Positions 19,638 to 29,328 are shown, numbered from the stretch's first letter. The stretch is DNA of 33,813 nt from Lachnospiraceae bacterium (GCA_028695945.1 JAQVIB010000002.1:1-33813); one strand, 5' to 3'. Notes: generated from the letters alone by a model not told the origin. Numbers and translations: made by a program.

Positions 19638-20621
19638 ATGAAACCAAAAGTATTAGTAACCCAGTGGATACCTGACGCAGTAAATGATGCCTTCAAAAAC
19701 GAATTGGATTTGGTTTATCCCAGCAAAGAAAAAACATCATATTCCTATAGCAAAGTTGTTAAAATTATAGGGGAATTTGATGCACTACTCACTATTTTTA
19801 ATAAAGCTGATAAAGCAATAATTAATGCTGGTGTAAACCTAAAAGCCATTGCAAACCTTGGGGTTGGATACGACTCCATAGAAGTTGAATATGCCACAAC
19901 GAAAAATATAGCCGTTATAAACTCACCCACAAGCGTAACAGAATCAACAGCAGAACTTGCCATAGGGCTTATTATGGCATCTATGCGTAATATAGTAGCC
20001 TATGACAAAAGTATGCGAAAAGGTGAATGGACAAGTACCGCCTTTGAAGATAAGGCAGTTGAAGTGTTTGGTCATACCCTTGGAATTGCAGGCTTTGGGC
20101 GTATTGGAAAATCCGTTTGTAAAAAAGCACAGGTTTTGGGTATGAAGGTTGCCTACTACGACCCCTTTCCTTTAAACCCAGATGATGAAAAGGAAATGAA
20201 TGTTGAGTTTATGCCCCTAGAAAAACTGTTTGCCCAGTGCGATTGTGTTTCATTGCATATGCCGTATACCTCAGAAAATCACCATTTGGTGGATGAAAGA
20301 CTTTTGTCCACAATGAAAAAAGGAAGCTTCCTTATTAACGTAGCACGTGGTCCAATTGTTAAAGAAAGTGCCTTGGTAGAAGCACTTAACAACGGAACCC
20401 TTAAAGGTTCGGCATTAGATGTTTATGAATTTGAACCAAAAATTAGTAAAGAACTTTTGGCTTGTGAAAACGTAGTGCTTAATCCTCATGTAGGTACACA
20501 AACAATGCAAGTTAGAATAAATATGTGCAATGAATCTTTAAACGGCGTTTTACAGGCACTTAAAGGCGAAACGCCATATAACCTTGTTAATAAAGATATA
20601 AACATGAAAAGTAGGTTTTAA
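19638..20621 (+). CDS. D-isomer-specific 2-hydroxyacid dehydrogenase family protein
   Basis: IANLGVGYDSIEVEYA, LGIAGFGRIGKSVCKKA, LINVARGPIVKESALVEAL, GSALDVYEFEP. Confidence 0.93.
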   Translation: MKPKVLVTQWIPDAVNDAFKNELDLVYPSKEKTSYSYSKVVKIIGEFDALLTIFNKADKAIINAGVNLKAIANLGVGYDSIEVEYATTKNIAVINSPTSVTESTAELAIGLIMASMRNIVAYDKSMRKGEWTSTAFEDKAVEVFGHTLGIAGFGRIGKSVCKKAQVLGMKVAYYDPFPLNPDDEKEMNVEFMPLEKLFAQCDCVSLHMPYTSENHHLVDERLLSTMKKGSFLINVARGPIVKESALVEALNNGTLKGSALDVYEFEPKISKELLACENVVLNPHVGTQTMQVRINMCNESLNGVLQALKGETPYNLVNKDINMKSRF

Positions 20622-20623
20622 TT

Positions 20624-21334
20624 ATGGCTATGTGGAATCCTTGGCGAGGTTGCCATAAATGTAGCGAAGGCTGTAAATTTTGTTATATTCACAAAGGCGA
20701 CCATAAGCGTAATATCGATACAAACAATATAGTAAAGACAGATAAATTTTTTGCACCTATTGAGAAAAATAAAAAAGATGAATACAAGATGAAAGCTGGA
20801 CAAGTGGTTTATCTTTGCTTTTCTTCTGATTTTCTACTTGCTGACGCAGACATTTGGAGAGCCGATTGTTGGCGAATGATGAAAGAACGTTCAGACTTGC
20901 ATTTTATATTTTTAACTAAGCGTATAGAGCGGTTTATGAACTGTATTCCTGATAATTGGGAAGATGGATATGAAAATGTAACAGTGGGCTGTACAATAGA
21001 AAATCAGAATATGGCAGATTTAAGATTATCAATTTTCTCTAAACTACCAATAAAACATAAAAACGTTATTTGCCAACCACTTATAGGCTCGGTTAACATA
21101 GAAAAGTATCTTGATGATGTAGAACTTGTAGTAGTTGGTGGTGAATCCGATTATAATGCACGTCCTTTGAACTACGACTGGGTTCTGTCCCTTAGACAAC
21201 AGTGCATAAATACAAATACTAATTTTCAATTTAGACAATGTGGCACGCATTTCATAAAAGACGGAAAAAACTATACGATTAATGTAAGACAGCTTTGCAG
21301 TCAAGCAAAAAAAGCAGGAATAGACTTTAAGTAA
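20624..21334 (+). CDS. DUF5131 / phage Gp37-Gp68 family protein
   Basis: MWNPWRGCHKCSEGCKFCYIHKGDHKR (CX2CX3CX2C), YLCFSSDFLLADADIWRADCWRMM, FLTKRIERF, VVVGGESDYNARPLNYDWV, FRQCGTHF; starts 2 bp after the upstream stop. Confidence 0.88.
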   Translation: MAMWNPWRGCHKCSEGCKFCYIHKGDHKRNIDTNNIVKTDKFFAPIEKNKKDEYKMKAGQVVYLCFSSDFLLADADIWRADCWRMMKERSDLHFIFLTKRIERFMNCIPDNWEDGYENVTVGCTIENQNMADLRLSIFSKLPIKHKNVICQPLIGSVNIEKYLDDVELVVVGGESDYNARPLNYDWVLSLRQQCINTNTNFQFRQCGTHFIKDGKNYTINVRQLCSQAKKAGIDFK

Positions 21335-21353
21335 AATTACCATTAAATAAAAA

Positions 21354-21383
21354 ATAGCGTAGCAGTTAAAAACTACTACGCTA
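21354..21383 (+). terminator. Hairpin downstream of the DUF5131 gene
   Basis: tagcgtagcag-ttaaaaa-ctactacgcta, one mismatch. Confidence 0.6.
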
Positions 21384-21393
21384 AGACTGAATA

Positions 21394-21460
21394 CAAACCA
21401 TGGGCGTTGCCCAAACCCACTCGCTTTTTAAAAAAAGCGAGACAAAAAACTTTTATTAAA
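21394..21460 (-). repeat. Dispersed palindromic repeat, copy 2
   Basis: Reverse strand tttaataaaagttttttgtctcgctttttttaaaaagcgagtgggtttgggcaacgcccatggtttg; near identical to 2821-2887. Confidence 0.9.
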
Positions 21461-21869
21461 ATACATCCTTGTGTTGATGTTTTGAACCAAATATTCTTTC
21501 ATCTAAATCGCAGTCTATCTCTTTGTTTTTACCAATTTTACTAAAAACCCCTTGCCCACCCTTACCCTTTTCACGGGTAAGATAGTCGTCCTTTTCTTTG
21601 CCCATACCAAAACTGTTGTTTAAATGTGTTGGCTTCGGCAACCTTGTTGCTGCTGTTTGCTGTACCTTTGGTTTCACAGGTGCAGATGTTCTTTGTGTTG
21701 TATTGGGTGTTGTATTAACTGTGGTTCTTGCCCTTTGGTAAGATTGTCCAGGACTTCCGGCCGCATTTTTTTGATTCAAATAATCTCCATATGTGGGCAT
21801 CTTTGCTTTACCAACAAAATAGTAAATCAGACCGTATACAAGTACGGTTATCAATATTCCGATTCTCAT
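21456..21869 (-). CDS. Hypothetical protein, N-terminal TM plus Thr/Pro/Gln-rich linker
   Basis: MRIGILITVLVYGLIYYFVGKAKMP then low-complexity linker; RBS ggagggt; stop codon lies inside repeat copy 2. Confidence 0.7.
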   Translation of the reverse strand: MRIGILITVLVYGLIYYFVGKAKMPTYGDYLNQKNAAGSPGQSYQRARTTVNTTPNTTQRTSAPVKPKVQQTAATRLPKPTHLNNSFGMGKEKDDYLTREKGKGGQGVFSKIGKNKEIDCDLDERIFGSKHQHKDVF

Positions 21870-22003
21870 ATCAACCCTCCTAAAAACTTCTACTCTTCCA
21901 TATATTCTACACCATATCTTGCAAAAAGTCTATTGTACCTATTAGAATTTTGTGCTAACATATAGTGATTAATTAAACTATTTTTCCAAAGGAGCAACTT
22001 TAT

Positions 22004-22222
22004 ATGAATGAAAATGAAGAAACCGCAAGACTTTTGCGTATAAACGAGCTTGCTCGCAAAGCAAAAACAGAAGGCTTAACTGCCGAAGAACTTGCTGAAA
22101 GAGATATTTTAAGAAAAGAATACCTTTTAGCTTTTAGGTCAAACATGATGGCAACCATGGAAAAAATTACTATTGTAGAAGAGGATGGAAGCCATACACC
22201 TGTGGTACGAAAAAATAAATAA
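22004..22222 (+). CDS. DUF896 (YnzC/UPF0291) family protein
   Basis: LLRINELARKAKTEGLTAEELAERDILRKEYLLAFR. Confidence 0.92.
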   Translation: MNENEETARLLRINELARKAKTEGLTAEELAERDILRKEYLLAFRSNMMATMEKITIVEEDGSHTPVVRKNK

Positions 22223-22259
22223 TATGAAGTTCTTGAGGTTTTTCTCAAGAACTTCATAT
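22222..22259. terminator. Bidirectional terminator between convergent genes
   Basis: atatgaagttcttgag-gttttt-ctcaagaacttcatat, perfect 16-bp stem. Confidence 0.88.
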
Positions 22260-22263
22260 ATTT

Positions 22264-24183
22264 CTACTCCTCGTGGCTATTTTCCCACTCTAGCATTAAT
22301 TCTTCTATACGTTCCTCAAGTTTTGTTTTTTCTTCATATAGCTGTTGTGCCTTGTAGGCATCTGTTGCCACCTCTGGCAATGCAAGCTGTTGGTCAAGAT
22401 TTGCTATTTTTTCTTCCGCTTCTTCTATCTCTTTCTCAATCTTTGCTATCTTGTTTTTAACTTTCCGCTCTTTTGCCTGCTGTTCTTTCTGTGTCTGCCA
22501 ATCCTGCTTTGTTGCAGACGTTGTTTCTATTTTTATTTCTGTGCTTTTACTTCCAAATAACTGCTCTTCACGCTCTTTCAAAGTTTTCTTTTCAATGTAG
22601 TAATCATAATTACCAAGGTATTGATTCATTCCATTTTCCGTAAGTTCTAAAACCTTTTGAGCAGTTCTGTTAATGAAATATCTGTCGTGGGATATATAAA
22701 CAACAGTTCCCTCGTACCTGTTTATGGCGTCTTCAAGTATTTCTTTGCTGAACATATCTAAATGGTTTGTAGGCTCGTCCAGCATTAAAAGGTTTGCTTT
22801 ACTTAGCATTATTTTTGCAAGCATAACTCTTCCTTTTTCCCCTCCGCTAAGGGCATTTATTGGTTTAAATACATCATCACCTTCAAATACAAAAGCTGCT
22901 AAAACATTACGTATTTCACCATTTGTAAGGGTTGGATATGTATCTGCTATTTCTTGAAAAATAGTTTTGGTTTCATCAAAATTCTGTTGTTCCTGGTCAT
23001 AGTACCCAATGTTAACGTTTGCACCTAGCTTAATTCTTCCACTGTCACTTACCTCTTTGCCCAAAAGCATTTTAAACAGTGTGCTTTTGCCAATTCCGTT
23101 AGGGCCAATAATTGCAACCTTTTCCTCACGCTTTATGTCCATGCTTACTCCACCAAAAAGATGCCTGTCGGGAAAACTTTTACTTAAATCTTCAGCAAAA
23201 AGTACATCATTACCACTTACAATTCGTGGTGCAAGGGTAAGACGCATTTTGTCTGGCAAATTATCTGGTTTGTCAACCCTTTCAATTTTCTCCAATTGCT
23301 TTTCACGGCTTTCCGCACGTTTTATAGACTTTTCTCTGTTAAATGAACGCAGTGTTTTTATTACATCTTCTTGGTGTTTTATCTCCTTTTGTTGGTCGTT
23401 AAAGGTTTTAAGCTGAATTTCTCTGTTTACGGCCTTTTGTGTTGCATAAAACGAATAATTACCCTCATAAACGTATGTCTTTTTATTCTCAATCTCTATG
23501 GTTTTTGTTACTATTTTGTCCATAAAATATCGGTCGTGGCTTATTATTACCACTGCCCCTTGGTATCCACGCAAGAAATCCTCCAGCCAGCTTATGGAAT
23601 CAATATCCAAATGGTTTGTAGGCTCATCTAGGAGCAATAACTCTGGCTTTGCCAAAAGAAGCTTACCTAAATGCACCCTCGTTTTTTGCCCTCCGGAAAG
23701 CTGCCAAACAGGCTTTTCAAACTCTTCTTCACTAAATCCAAGCCCTTTCAACACGCCCTTAACACGGCTTTTATAACCATATCCATCTTTTTCTTCAAAA
23801 CTGTGTTGTAGCAAAGCGTATTCTTCCATGTGCTTTGCCAATGCTTCACCACTAAGACCTGCCATGTCCTGTTCCATTTTTCTTAGGTTCTCTTCCGCCT
23901 TTATTACCTCTGAAAAAACTGAAAGTGCCTCTTCAAAAATTGTCTTTTCACCTTCTACCACAGCATTTTGCTTAAGATACCCTATTTCTACACCTTTTTT
24001 AATAAAAATTTCACCGCTGTCGTGGCTTAATTCACTTGTAATTATTTTAAAAAGAGTGGTTTTACCTGCACCGTTAACCCCAACAATTGCAACTTTTTCT
24101 TTATCTTCAAGGTTAAAAGTAATTTTTTCCAGTATTGTGTCCACTCCATATGCCTTGGCTATATCTTTACATGCTAAAATCAT
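22264..24183 (-). CDS. ABC-F family ATP-binding protein
   Basis: Two ABC cassettes (GVNGAGKTTLF/LSGGQKTRVHLGKLL; GPNGIGKSTLF/LSGGEKGRVMLAKIM), no TM, C-terminal coiled coil. Confidence 0.94.
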   Translation of the reverse strand: MILACKDIAKAYGVDTILEKITFNLEDKEKVAIVGVNGAGKTTLFKIITSELSHDSGEIFIKKGVEIGYLKQNAVVEGEKTIFEEALSVFSEVIKAEENLRKMEQDMAGLSGEALAKHMEEYALLQHSFEEKDGYGYKSRVKGVLKGLGFSEEEFEKPVWQLSGGQKTRVHLGKLLLAKPELLLLDEPTNHLDIDSISWLEDFLRGYQGAVVIISHDRYFMDKIVTKTIEIENKKTYVYEGNYSFYATQKAVNREIQLKTFNDQQKEIKHQEDVIKTLRSFNREKSIKRAESREKQLEKIERVDKPDNLPDKMRLTLAPRIVSGNDVLFAEDLSKSFPDRHLFGGVSMDIKREEKVAIIGPNGIGKSTLFKMLLGKEVSDSGRIKLGANVNIGYYDQEQQNFDETKTIFQEIADTYPTLTNGEIRNVLAAFVFEGDDVFKPINALSGGEKGRVMLAKIMLSKANLLMLDEPTNHLDMFSKEILEDAINRYEGTVVYISHDRYFINRTAQKVLELTENGMNQYLGNYDYYIEKKTLKEREEQLFGSKSTEIKIETTSATKQDWQTQKEQQAKERKVKNKIAKIEKEIEEAEEKIANLDQQLALPEVATDAYKAQQLYEEKTKLEERIEELMLEWENSHEE

Positions 24184-24249
24184 TTCAAGAAACCTCCTTC
24201 AATCCACTAAAGTATATCAGAAATCAACAACAAATAAAAGACAAAACAT

Positions 24250-24279
24250 TGACAATAAATTGATTAAGGTGGTATACTC
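24250..24279 (+). promoter_or_regulatory. Predicted promoter of rex
   Basis: TTGACA-N18-TATACT about 25 bp upstream of the rex ATG. Confidence 0.65.
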
Positions 24280-24304
24280 TATGTTATTAAGGGGTGGTTT
24301 TGAA

Positions 24305-24982
24305 ATGTATAACGAAAGAAAGATTTCTAGTGCTGTTATTAATAGGTTGCCTAGATACTACAGGTATTTGGGTGATTTGCTTGAAAATGACATTACTCGT
24401 ATTTCTTCAAAAGAACTAAGCACTAAGATGAATATAACAGCTTCCCAAATACGTCAGGACCTTAACAACTTTGGTGGATTCGGACAACAGGGTTATGGCT
24501 ATAATGTAGAATATCTTCATAGTGAAATTAAAAAGATTTTAGGACTTGACAGGGTTTATAACCTTATTGTTGTTGGCGGAGGAAATATTGGTCAAGCTCT
24601 TGTAAATTATACTAACTTTGAAAAACGTGGTTTCGTTATTACGGCTGTTTTTGACGTTAACCCTCGTCTTATTGGTATGACCATTCGTGGTGTAGCAGTT
24701 TATGACGTTGACTATATGAAGGAATTTGTTGAAAACAATAAGGTAGATGTAGCAATACTTACCCTTCCAAGGTCGCAAGCAAATAGTATTGCCAACGACT
24801 TGGTAGAATGGGGTGTTAAGGGTCTGTGGAATTTCTCTCATGTAGACCTTAATATGCAAGAAGACGTAAAGGTTGAAAATGTACATCTTACAGACAGCCT
24901 TATGACTTTACTTTACAAAATTAACGAAGTTGAAACTGAAGAATCCGTAAATCCACAAACTAAAGACGATAGTGAAGAATAG
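24305..24982 (+). CDS. rex: Redox-sensing transcriptional repressor Rex
   Basis: MYNERKISSAVINRLPRYYRYLGDLLENDITRISSKELSTKMNITASQIRQDLNNFGGFGQQGYGYNV; VVGGGNIGQALVNY Rossmann motif. Listed ORF (23828) is over-extended; real start at 24305 after aaggggtgg. Confidence 0.95.
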   Translation: MYNERKISSAVINRLPRYYRYLGDLLENDITRISSKELSTKMNITASQIRQDLNNFGGFGQQGYGYNVEYLHSEIKKILGLDRVYNLIVVGGGNIGQALVNYTNFEKRGFVITAVFDVNPRLIGMTIRGVAVYDVDYMKEFVENNKVDVAILTLPRSQANSIANDLVEWGVKGLWNFSHVDLNMQEDVKVENVHLTDSLMTLLYKINEVETEESVNPQTKDDSEE

Positions 24983-24995
24983 TAAGTAGCTTAAG

Positions 24996-25024
24996 GCCTG
25001 TATTAATTTATACAGGCTTTTTTA
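24996..25024 (+). terminator. Terminator after rex
   Basis: gcctgtat-taattt-atacaggctttttt. Confidence 0.85.
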
Positions 25025-25111
25025 CATTAAAAAACATATTTATGGAAACCTGATTTAATGTTACCAAAAAATAAAACAGAGTTTTCCTAATTTAAGGAGG
25101 CTAATTGAACA

Positions 25112-26638
25112 ATGAACCAAAGCTATATTATTACACCTGTTGCGGGTGCAGTTATTGGATATTTTACAAATTGGTTGGCAATAAAAATGCTTTTTAGGCC
25201 ACACAAACAACTACATATTGGTAAAATTAAAGTTCCGTTTACACCAGGTCTTATTCCAAAAGAAAAGGAGCGAATTGCACTAAGCCTTGGGAATACTGTA
25301 GGAAACCACATCTTAACTCAGGATGTAATGCTAGATTATTTAAGTAAACCTGATGTTCTTTCAAGCCTTTCCTCCTCATTAGATAAAGGCTTTAATTCTT
25401 TAAAATGCAGTTACCTTACTGTTGACCAAGCTCTTATTAATATATTAGGCAATGATAAGGATACCTTTGTTGATACTGCAAAAGCAGGTGTTCTTAAATC
25501 TTTAGAAAGCTTTTTGCTTAAACCAAGCTTAAAAAACGATGTAAATGACATAATATATAACAAAGTTTATTCCATTTTATTAACCAATATCAAAGACCTT
25601 CCAGCGGACAAGCTTCTTGAAGTTTTAAAAACAGCCGTTAAGTCCTGTACTAAAGATATTGCACAAAAAGGCGTTTTACGTAATGTTATAGAAAAAAGCC
25701 TTTGGGAATTTTTGCTTAATTTAAAGGATGATGAACGTAAATTATGTGCCATTGCCTCCTACTCCAGTGTTCAAGAGGCAAAAGACTATCTTGCCATAAA
25801 GACACCTGCCATAATAAATTCTCTTATCTCTCTTACAGAAAATCCCGAAGTAGAGAAACTGATTAAAGCAAAAATAGTTGGTATTATTCAAAGCTTTGCA
25901 GGTCCTTTTATGGGAATGTTCATAAACCCTGATGATATATACGTACGCCTTATTGAAAGCCTTACAGTTTATATTAATGACCCCGAGAACATGCCAGAAA
26001 TTGAACAAGCTGTAAGTCTTATAGTAGATAAAGCAATGGATATGACTGTTGGTGAAGTTTGTGGAATTATAACTGGTGAAATGCGTGAAGCAACAATAAA
26101 TAAAGCCGTTGGTTTTATAATTGACGAGCTTACAAAAAGCGAAACCATTGACGGTCTTATTAACAAACTTTCCGCCTATCTTGCCAAGCATGGGGATAAC
26201 ACCATTTTAGACATTTTAAACACCATAGATAGTAATGCTGATGAAAATCTTAAAGTTGTTATTACCTCCATTACCAACACCATGTTTTCAAATGCAACGG
26301 TTTCTCTTATAGCCGAAGTTATAAATAATCAAACAAACCGACTTCTTAAACAAAAAATTGCTTACCTTGCCCAAAAGGTAGGTGAAAGCACATATTCAAG
26401 GGTTAAAAAATCTATTTTTACACTCTATAGCTTTAGTTTAAAAAACATTGCTCCTAAAGTTCTTACAGCATTTAACATACCAAAAATTGTAGAGGAACGT
26501 ATTAATTCTTTCAGCATTCAGTACACCGAAGAACTGATATTGGAAATAGTTAACAAAGAACTTCAGGCAATCACTGCCATAGGTGGTATTTTAGGCTTTA
26601 TTATAGGGCTTTTGCCTGTTTTAATTGAACTGCTGTAA
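25112..26638 (+). CDS. DUF445 family membrane-associated protein
   Basis: IITPVAGAVIGYFTNWLAIKMLFRPHKQ...PFTPGLIPKEKERIALSLGNTVGNHILT; C-terminal TM hairpin. Confidence 0.92.
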   Translation: MNQSYIITPVAGAVIGYFTNWLAIKMLFRPHKQLHIGKIKVPFTPGLIPKEKERIALSLGNTVGNHILTQDVMLDYLSKPDVLSSLSSSLDKGFNSLKCSYLTVDQALINILGNDKDTFVDTAKAGVLKSLESFLLKPSLKNDVNDIIYNKVYSILLTNIKDLPADKLLEVLKTAVKSCTKDIAQKGVLRNVIEKSLWEFLLNLKDDERKLCAIASYSSVQEAKDYLAIKTPAIINSLISLTENPEVEKLIKAKIVGIIQSFAGPFMGMFINPDDIYVRLIESLTVYINDPENMPEIEQAVSLIVDKAMDMTVGEVCGIITGEMREATINKAVGFIIDELTKSETIDGLINKLSAYLAKHGDNTILDILNTIDSNADENLKVVITSITNTMFSNATVSLIAEVINNQTNRLLKQKIAYLAQKVGESTYSRVKKSIFTLYSFSLKNIAPKVLTAFNIPKIVEERINSFSIQYTEELILEIVNKELQAITAIGGILGFIIGLLPVLIELL

Positions 26639-26705
26639 ATATTAAACAAATATTCATAAAAATAATTTGTACTTTTTATAATTGAAAATTTGAACAAGTT
26701 TCTAT

Positions 26706-26741
26706 AAGCTTATTGACTTTGTTAATAAGCTTTGTTAGAAT
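26706..26741 (+). promoter_or_regulatory. Predicted IclR-gene promoter with overlapping inverted repeat
   Basis: TTGACT (26713-26718)-N17-TAGAAT (26736-26741); AAGCTTATT-N9-AATAAGCTT at 26706-26732. Confidence 0.7.
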
Positions 26742-26796
26742 ACAAGTGAAAGTTTATGGACTGTATCTTATATTATCGAACATGTGAGGTTAAACT

Positions 26797-27555
26797 ATGG
26801 GGAAAACTAAAAACATTCAATCTATAGAACGTGCTATGTCCATTTTAGAGCTTTTTGAAGATGGAAACCGAGAAAAAAGTGTTAAAGAAATTGCACTTAA
26901 ACTGGATTTAAGCAAAAGCACTGTATTTGGCTTAATAAACACCCTTGCAAACCTTAATTACCTTCACCAAAATGAAGACAACTTAAAATATAGTCTTGGT
27001 CTAAAAGTTCTAGCTCTTGGCAGTGCGGTGTCACAAAGCAATTTGCTTTCAAAAGCAGCAAATCCACATTTGCAAAAGCTTTCCTTTAAGTTTCAAGAAA
27101 CCTGTCTTTTGGCAATTGAGGAAAATGGCTTTGTTGTGTATATAGACAAAACTGAATCTTCAAGTTCAATTTCAATAAATACACGTATTGGTACAAAAAA
27201 AGACCTATTTTGCACAGGTGTTGGTAAGTGCTTTTTAGCATTTATGCCAAAAGAAAATGCAGACAACATTATAAACCTTGGTCTACGTAAACTAACTCCA
27301 AATACAATTGACAATGCAAGTGACCTTGAAAAAGAGTTGAACTCCATAAGAAAACGTGGCTTTGCATTTGATAATGAAGAATATGAGCTTGGTATAAGCT
27401 GTGTTGCGGTGCCTGTTTTCAGCAACTCTGGCAAAATAATTGCTTCTATAAGCCTTACAGGCCCTACAGCAAGAATACGAGAAATAGACCTTACAGATTT
27501 AAGCGAAAGCCTAAAGTTTACTGCAAAAGCTATTTCTGGTGACTTAAATGTTTAG
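26797..27555 (+). CDS. IclR family transcriptional regulator
   Basis: IQSIERAMSILELFEDGNREKSVKEIALKLDLSKSTVFGLINTLANLNYL wHTH; VGKCFLAFMP, ISCVAVPVFSNSGKIIASISLTGP effector domain. Confidence 0.94.
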   Translation: MGKTKNIQSIERAMSILELFEDGNREKSVKEIALKLDLSKSTVFGLINTLANLNYLHQNEDNLKYSLGLKVLALGSAVSQSNLLSKAANPHLQKLSFKFQETCLLAIEENGFVVYIDKTESSSSISINTRIGTKKDLFCTGVGKCFLAFMPKENADNIINLGLRKLTPNTIDNASDLEKELNSIRKRGFAFDNEEYELGISCVAVPVFSNSGKIIASISLTGPTARIREIDLTDLSESLKFTAKAISGDLNV

Positions 27556-27633
27556 TTTTCTAAAATTTAGGTAGTAAACGGCAAAAGCCTGCTAATAATA
27601 TGTATGTTGTTAATATTTTAAGGGGGAAAAAAA

Positions 27634-29316
27634 ATGGAAAAATTCCGCAGTGAAGAAATTATGGAATTATCATGTAAAGGTTACTTTAAGTCTATGGGTT
27701 ATTCCGAAGACGAGTTAGGACATAAACCAAGAATTGGTATTGCAAATTCCTGGAATCAGTTAGTTCCTGGTCACTATAACCTTAATCAGGTTTCTGAATA
27801 CGTTAAAAGAGGTATTTACGCTGCTGGTGGTGTAGCTTGCGAATTTGGAGTAATGGCTGCATGTGATGGCATTGCACAAGGTCACGTAGGAATGAAGTAC
27901 ATTCTTCCTTCACGTGAAATTATCTGTAACTCAGTTGAAATTATGGTACAAGCTCATCAGCTTGATGCAGTTGTTCTTGTTGCATCATGCGATAAAATCG
28001 TTCCAGGTATGCTTATGGCAGCAGCAAGATTGAATATTCCTGCTATCCTTATTAACGGTGGACCAATGCTTGGCGGCATCCAGTTCGACGGCAGAAAATC
28101 AGATGGCACTTCACCTGATGAAGCTAAAGGTATGCTTGCAGCAGGCAAAATTAATCAGGATGAACTTGATAACCTTATTGATGCTTGTGGCCCTGGTTGC
28201 GGTTCATGTTCTTTCTTTGGAACAGCAAACACAATGGGGTGCGTAACTGAAGCCCTTGGTATGAGTCTTACAGGCAGTGCAGTTATTCCTGCTGTTTATG
28301 CTGAAAGATCAAGATGTGCATACGCAACAGGTGCAAAATGCGTTGAGCTTGCTAAAAAAGACATTAAGCCACGTGACATCATCACAAAAGAATCTATTAA
28401 AAATGCTATTAAAGCCTGCCTTTCTGTTTCAGGCTCAACAAATGCTGTTCTTCACTTAAGTGCTATTGCTATTGAAGCTGGTATTCCTTATGAAGAATTC
28501 AACGTAGTAGATGCTTTCGATGAGTTAAATAAAACAACACCTCAGCTTGCTAAAATTAACCCTGCAAGCCACTGGAGCCTTGAGGACTTCTATTTTGCAG
28601 GTGGTATGCCAAGAGTAATGCAGCACTTAGGTGATTCTCTTGACCTTACGGTTATGACTGCAAACGCTATGACCCTTGGCGAAACCCTTGCAAAAGTTAA
28701 ATATACCTATCCTGAAAACAAAGAACTTATTAGAACAAAAGAAACTGCTTACAGCCAAACAGGTGGTCTTGCAGTGCTTAGAGGTAACCTTGCACCTGAA
28801 ACAGGTGTTACAAAACCAGGTGCTTTTGACCCGTCCTTATATGAATTTACAGGCACAGCTATCTGCTTCGATTGTGAGGAAGATGCCGAAGAAGCTATCC
28901 TTGGCGGCAAGGTTAAACCTGGTAATGTAGTAGTTGTTCGTTATGAAGGTCCTAAAGGCGGCCCTGGTATGCGAGAAATGTACAAGGCAATGAAATACCT
29001 TTACGGTATGGGACTTAATATGTCTACAGCACTTATTACCGACGGTCGTTTTTCTGGAACCAACAACGGTTGCTTTGTTGGACACATTTCTCCTGAAGCT
29101 GCTGATGGTGGCCCAATCGCTATTGTTGAAGACGGCGATGAAATCTACCTTAACGTAATGGAAGGCAAACTTGAACTTCATGTTCCAGACGAAGTTATTG
29201 CTGAAAGACTTAAACGCTGGAAACGCCCTGAAAAGAAAGATATTCCAAACGGATATTTAAAACTTTACTCAAGAGTTGCTTCTTCAGCAGCTAGAGGTGC
29301 AGTTATCGATTGCTAA
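27634..29316 (+). CDS. ilvD: Dihydroxy-acid dehydratase
   Basis: SCDKIVPGMLMAAARLNIPAILINGGPM; CGPGCGSCSFFGTANTMGCVTEALGMSLTGSA; ITDGRFSGTNNGCFVGHISPEAADGGPIA. Confidence 0.96.
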   Translation: MEKFRSEEIMELSCKGYFKSMGYSEDELGHKPRIGIANSWNQLVPGHYNLNQVSEYVKRGIYAAGGVACEFGVMAACDGIAQGHVGMKYILPSREIICNSVEIMVQAHQLDAVVLVASCDKIVPGMLMAAARLNIPAILINGGPMLGGIQFDGRKSDGTSPDEAKGMLAAGKINQDELDNLIDACGPGCGSCSFFGTANTMGCVTEALGMSLTGSAVIPAVYAERSRCAYATGAKCVELAKKDIKPRDIITKESIKNAIKACLSVSGSTNAVLHLSAIAIEAGIPYEEFNVVDAFDELNKTTPQLAKINPASHWSLEDFYFAGGMPRVMQHLGDSLDLTVMTANAMTLGETLAKVKYTYPENKELIRTKETAYSQTGGLAVLRGNLAPETGVTKPGAFDPSLYEFTGTAICFDCEEDAEEAILGGKVKPGNVVVVRYEGPKGGPGMREMYKAMKYLYGMGLNMSTALITDGRFSGTNNGCFVGHISPEAADGGPIAIVEDGDEIYLNVMEGKLELHVPDEVIAERLKRWKRPEKKDIPNGYLKLYSRVASSAARGAVIDC

Positions 29317-29328
29317 TTAGTTGTTAAT

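Noticed and set aside
20624-21334. DUF5131 gene as evidence of a prophage
   Set aside because: No integrase, capsid, terminase, lysis or other phage genes nearby; the family is also chromosomal.
23828-24304. N-terminal extension of the 384-aa rex ORF
   Set aside because: Overlaps the ABC-F gene on the opposite strand; the true Rex start with SD is at 24305.
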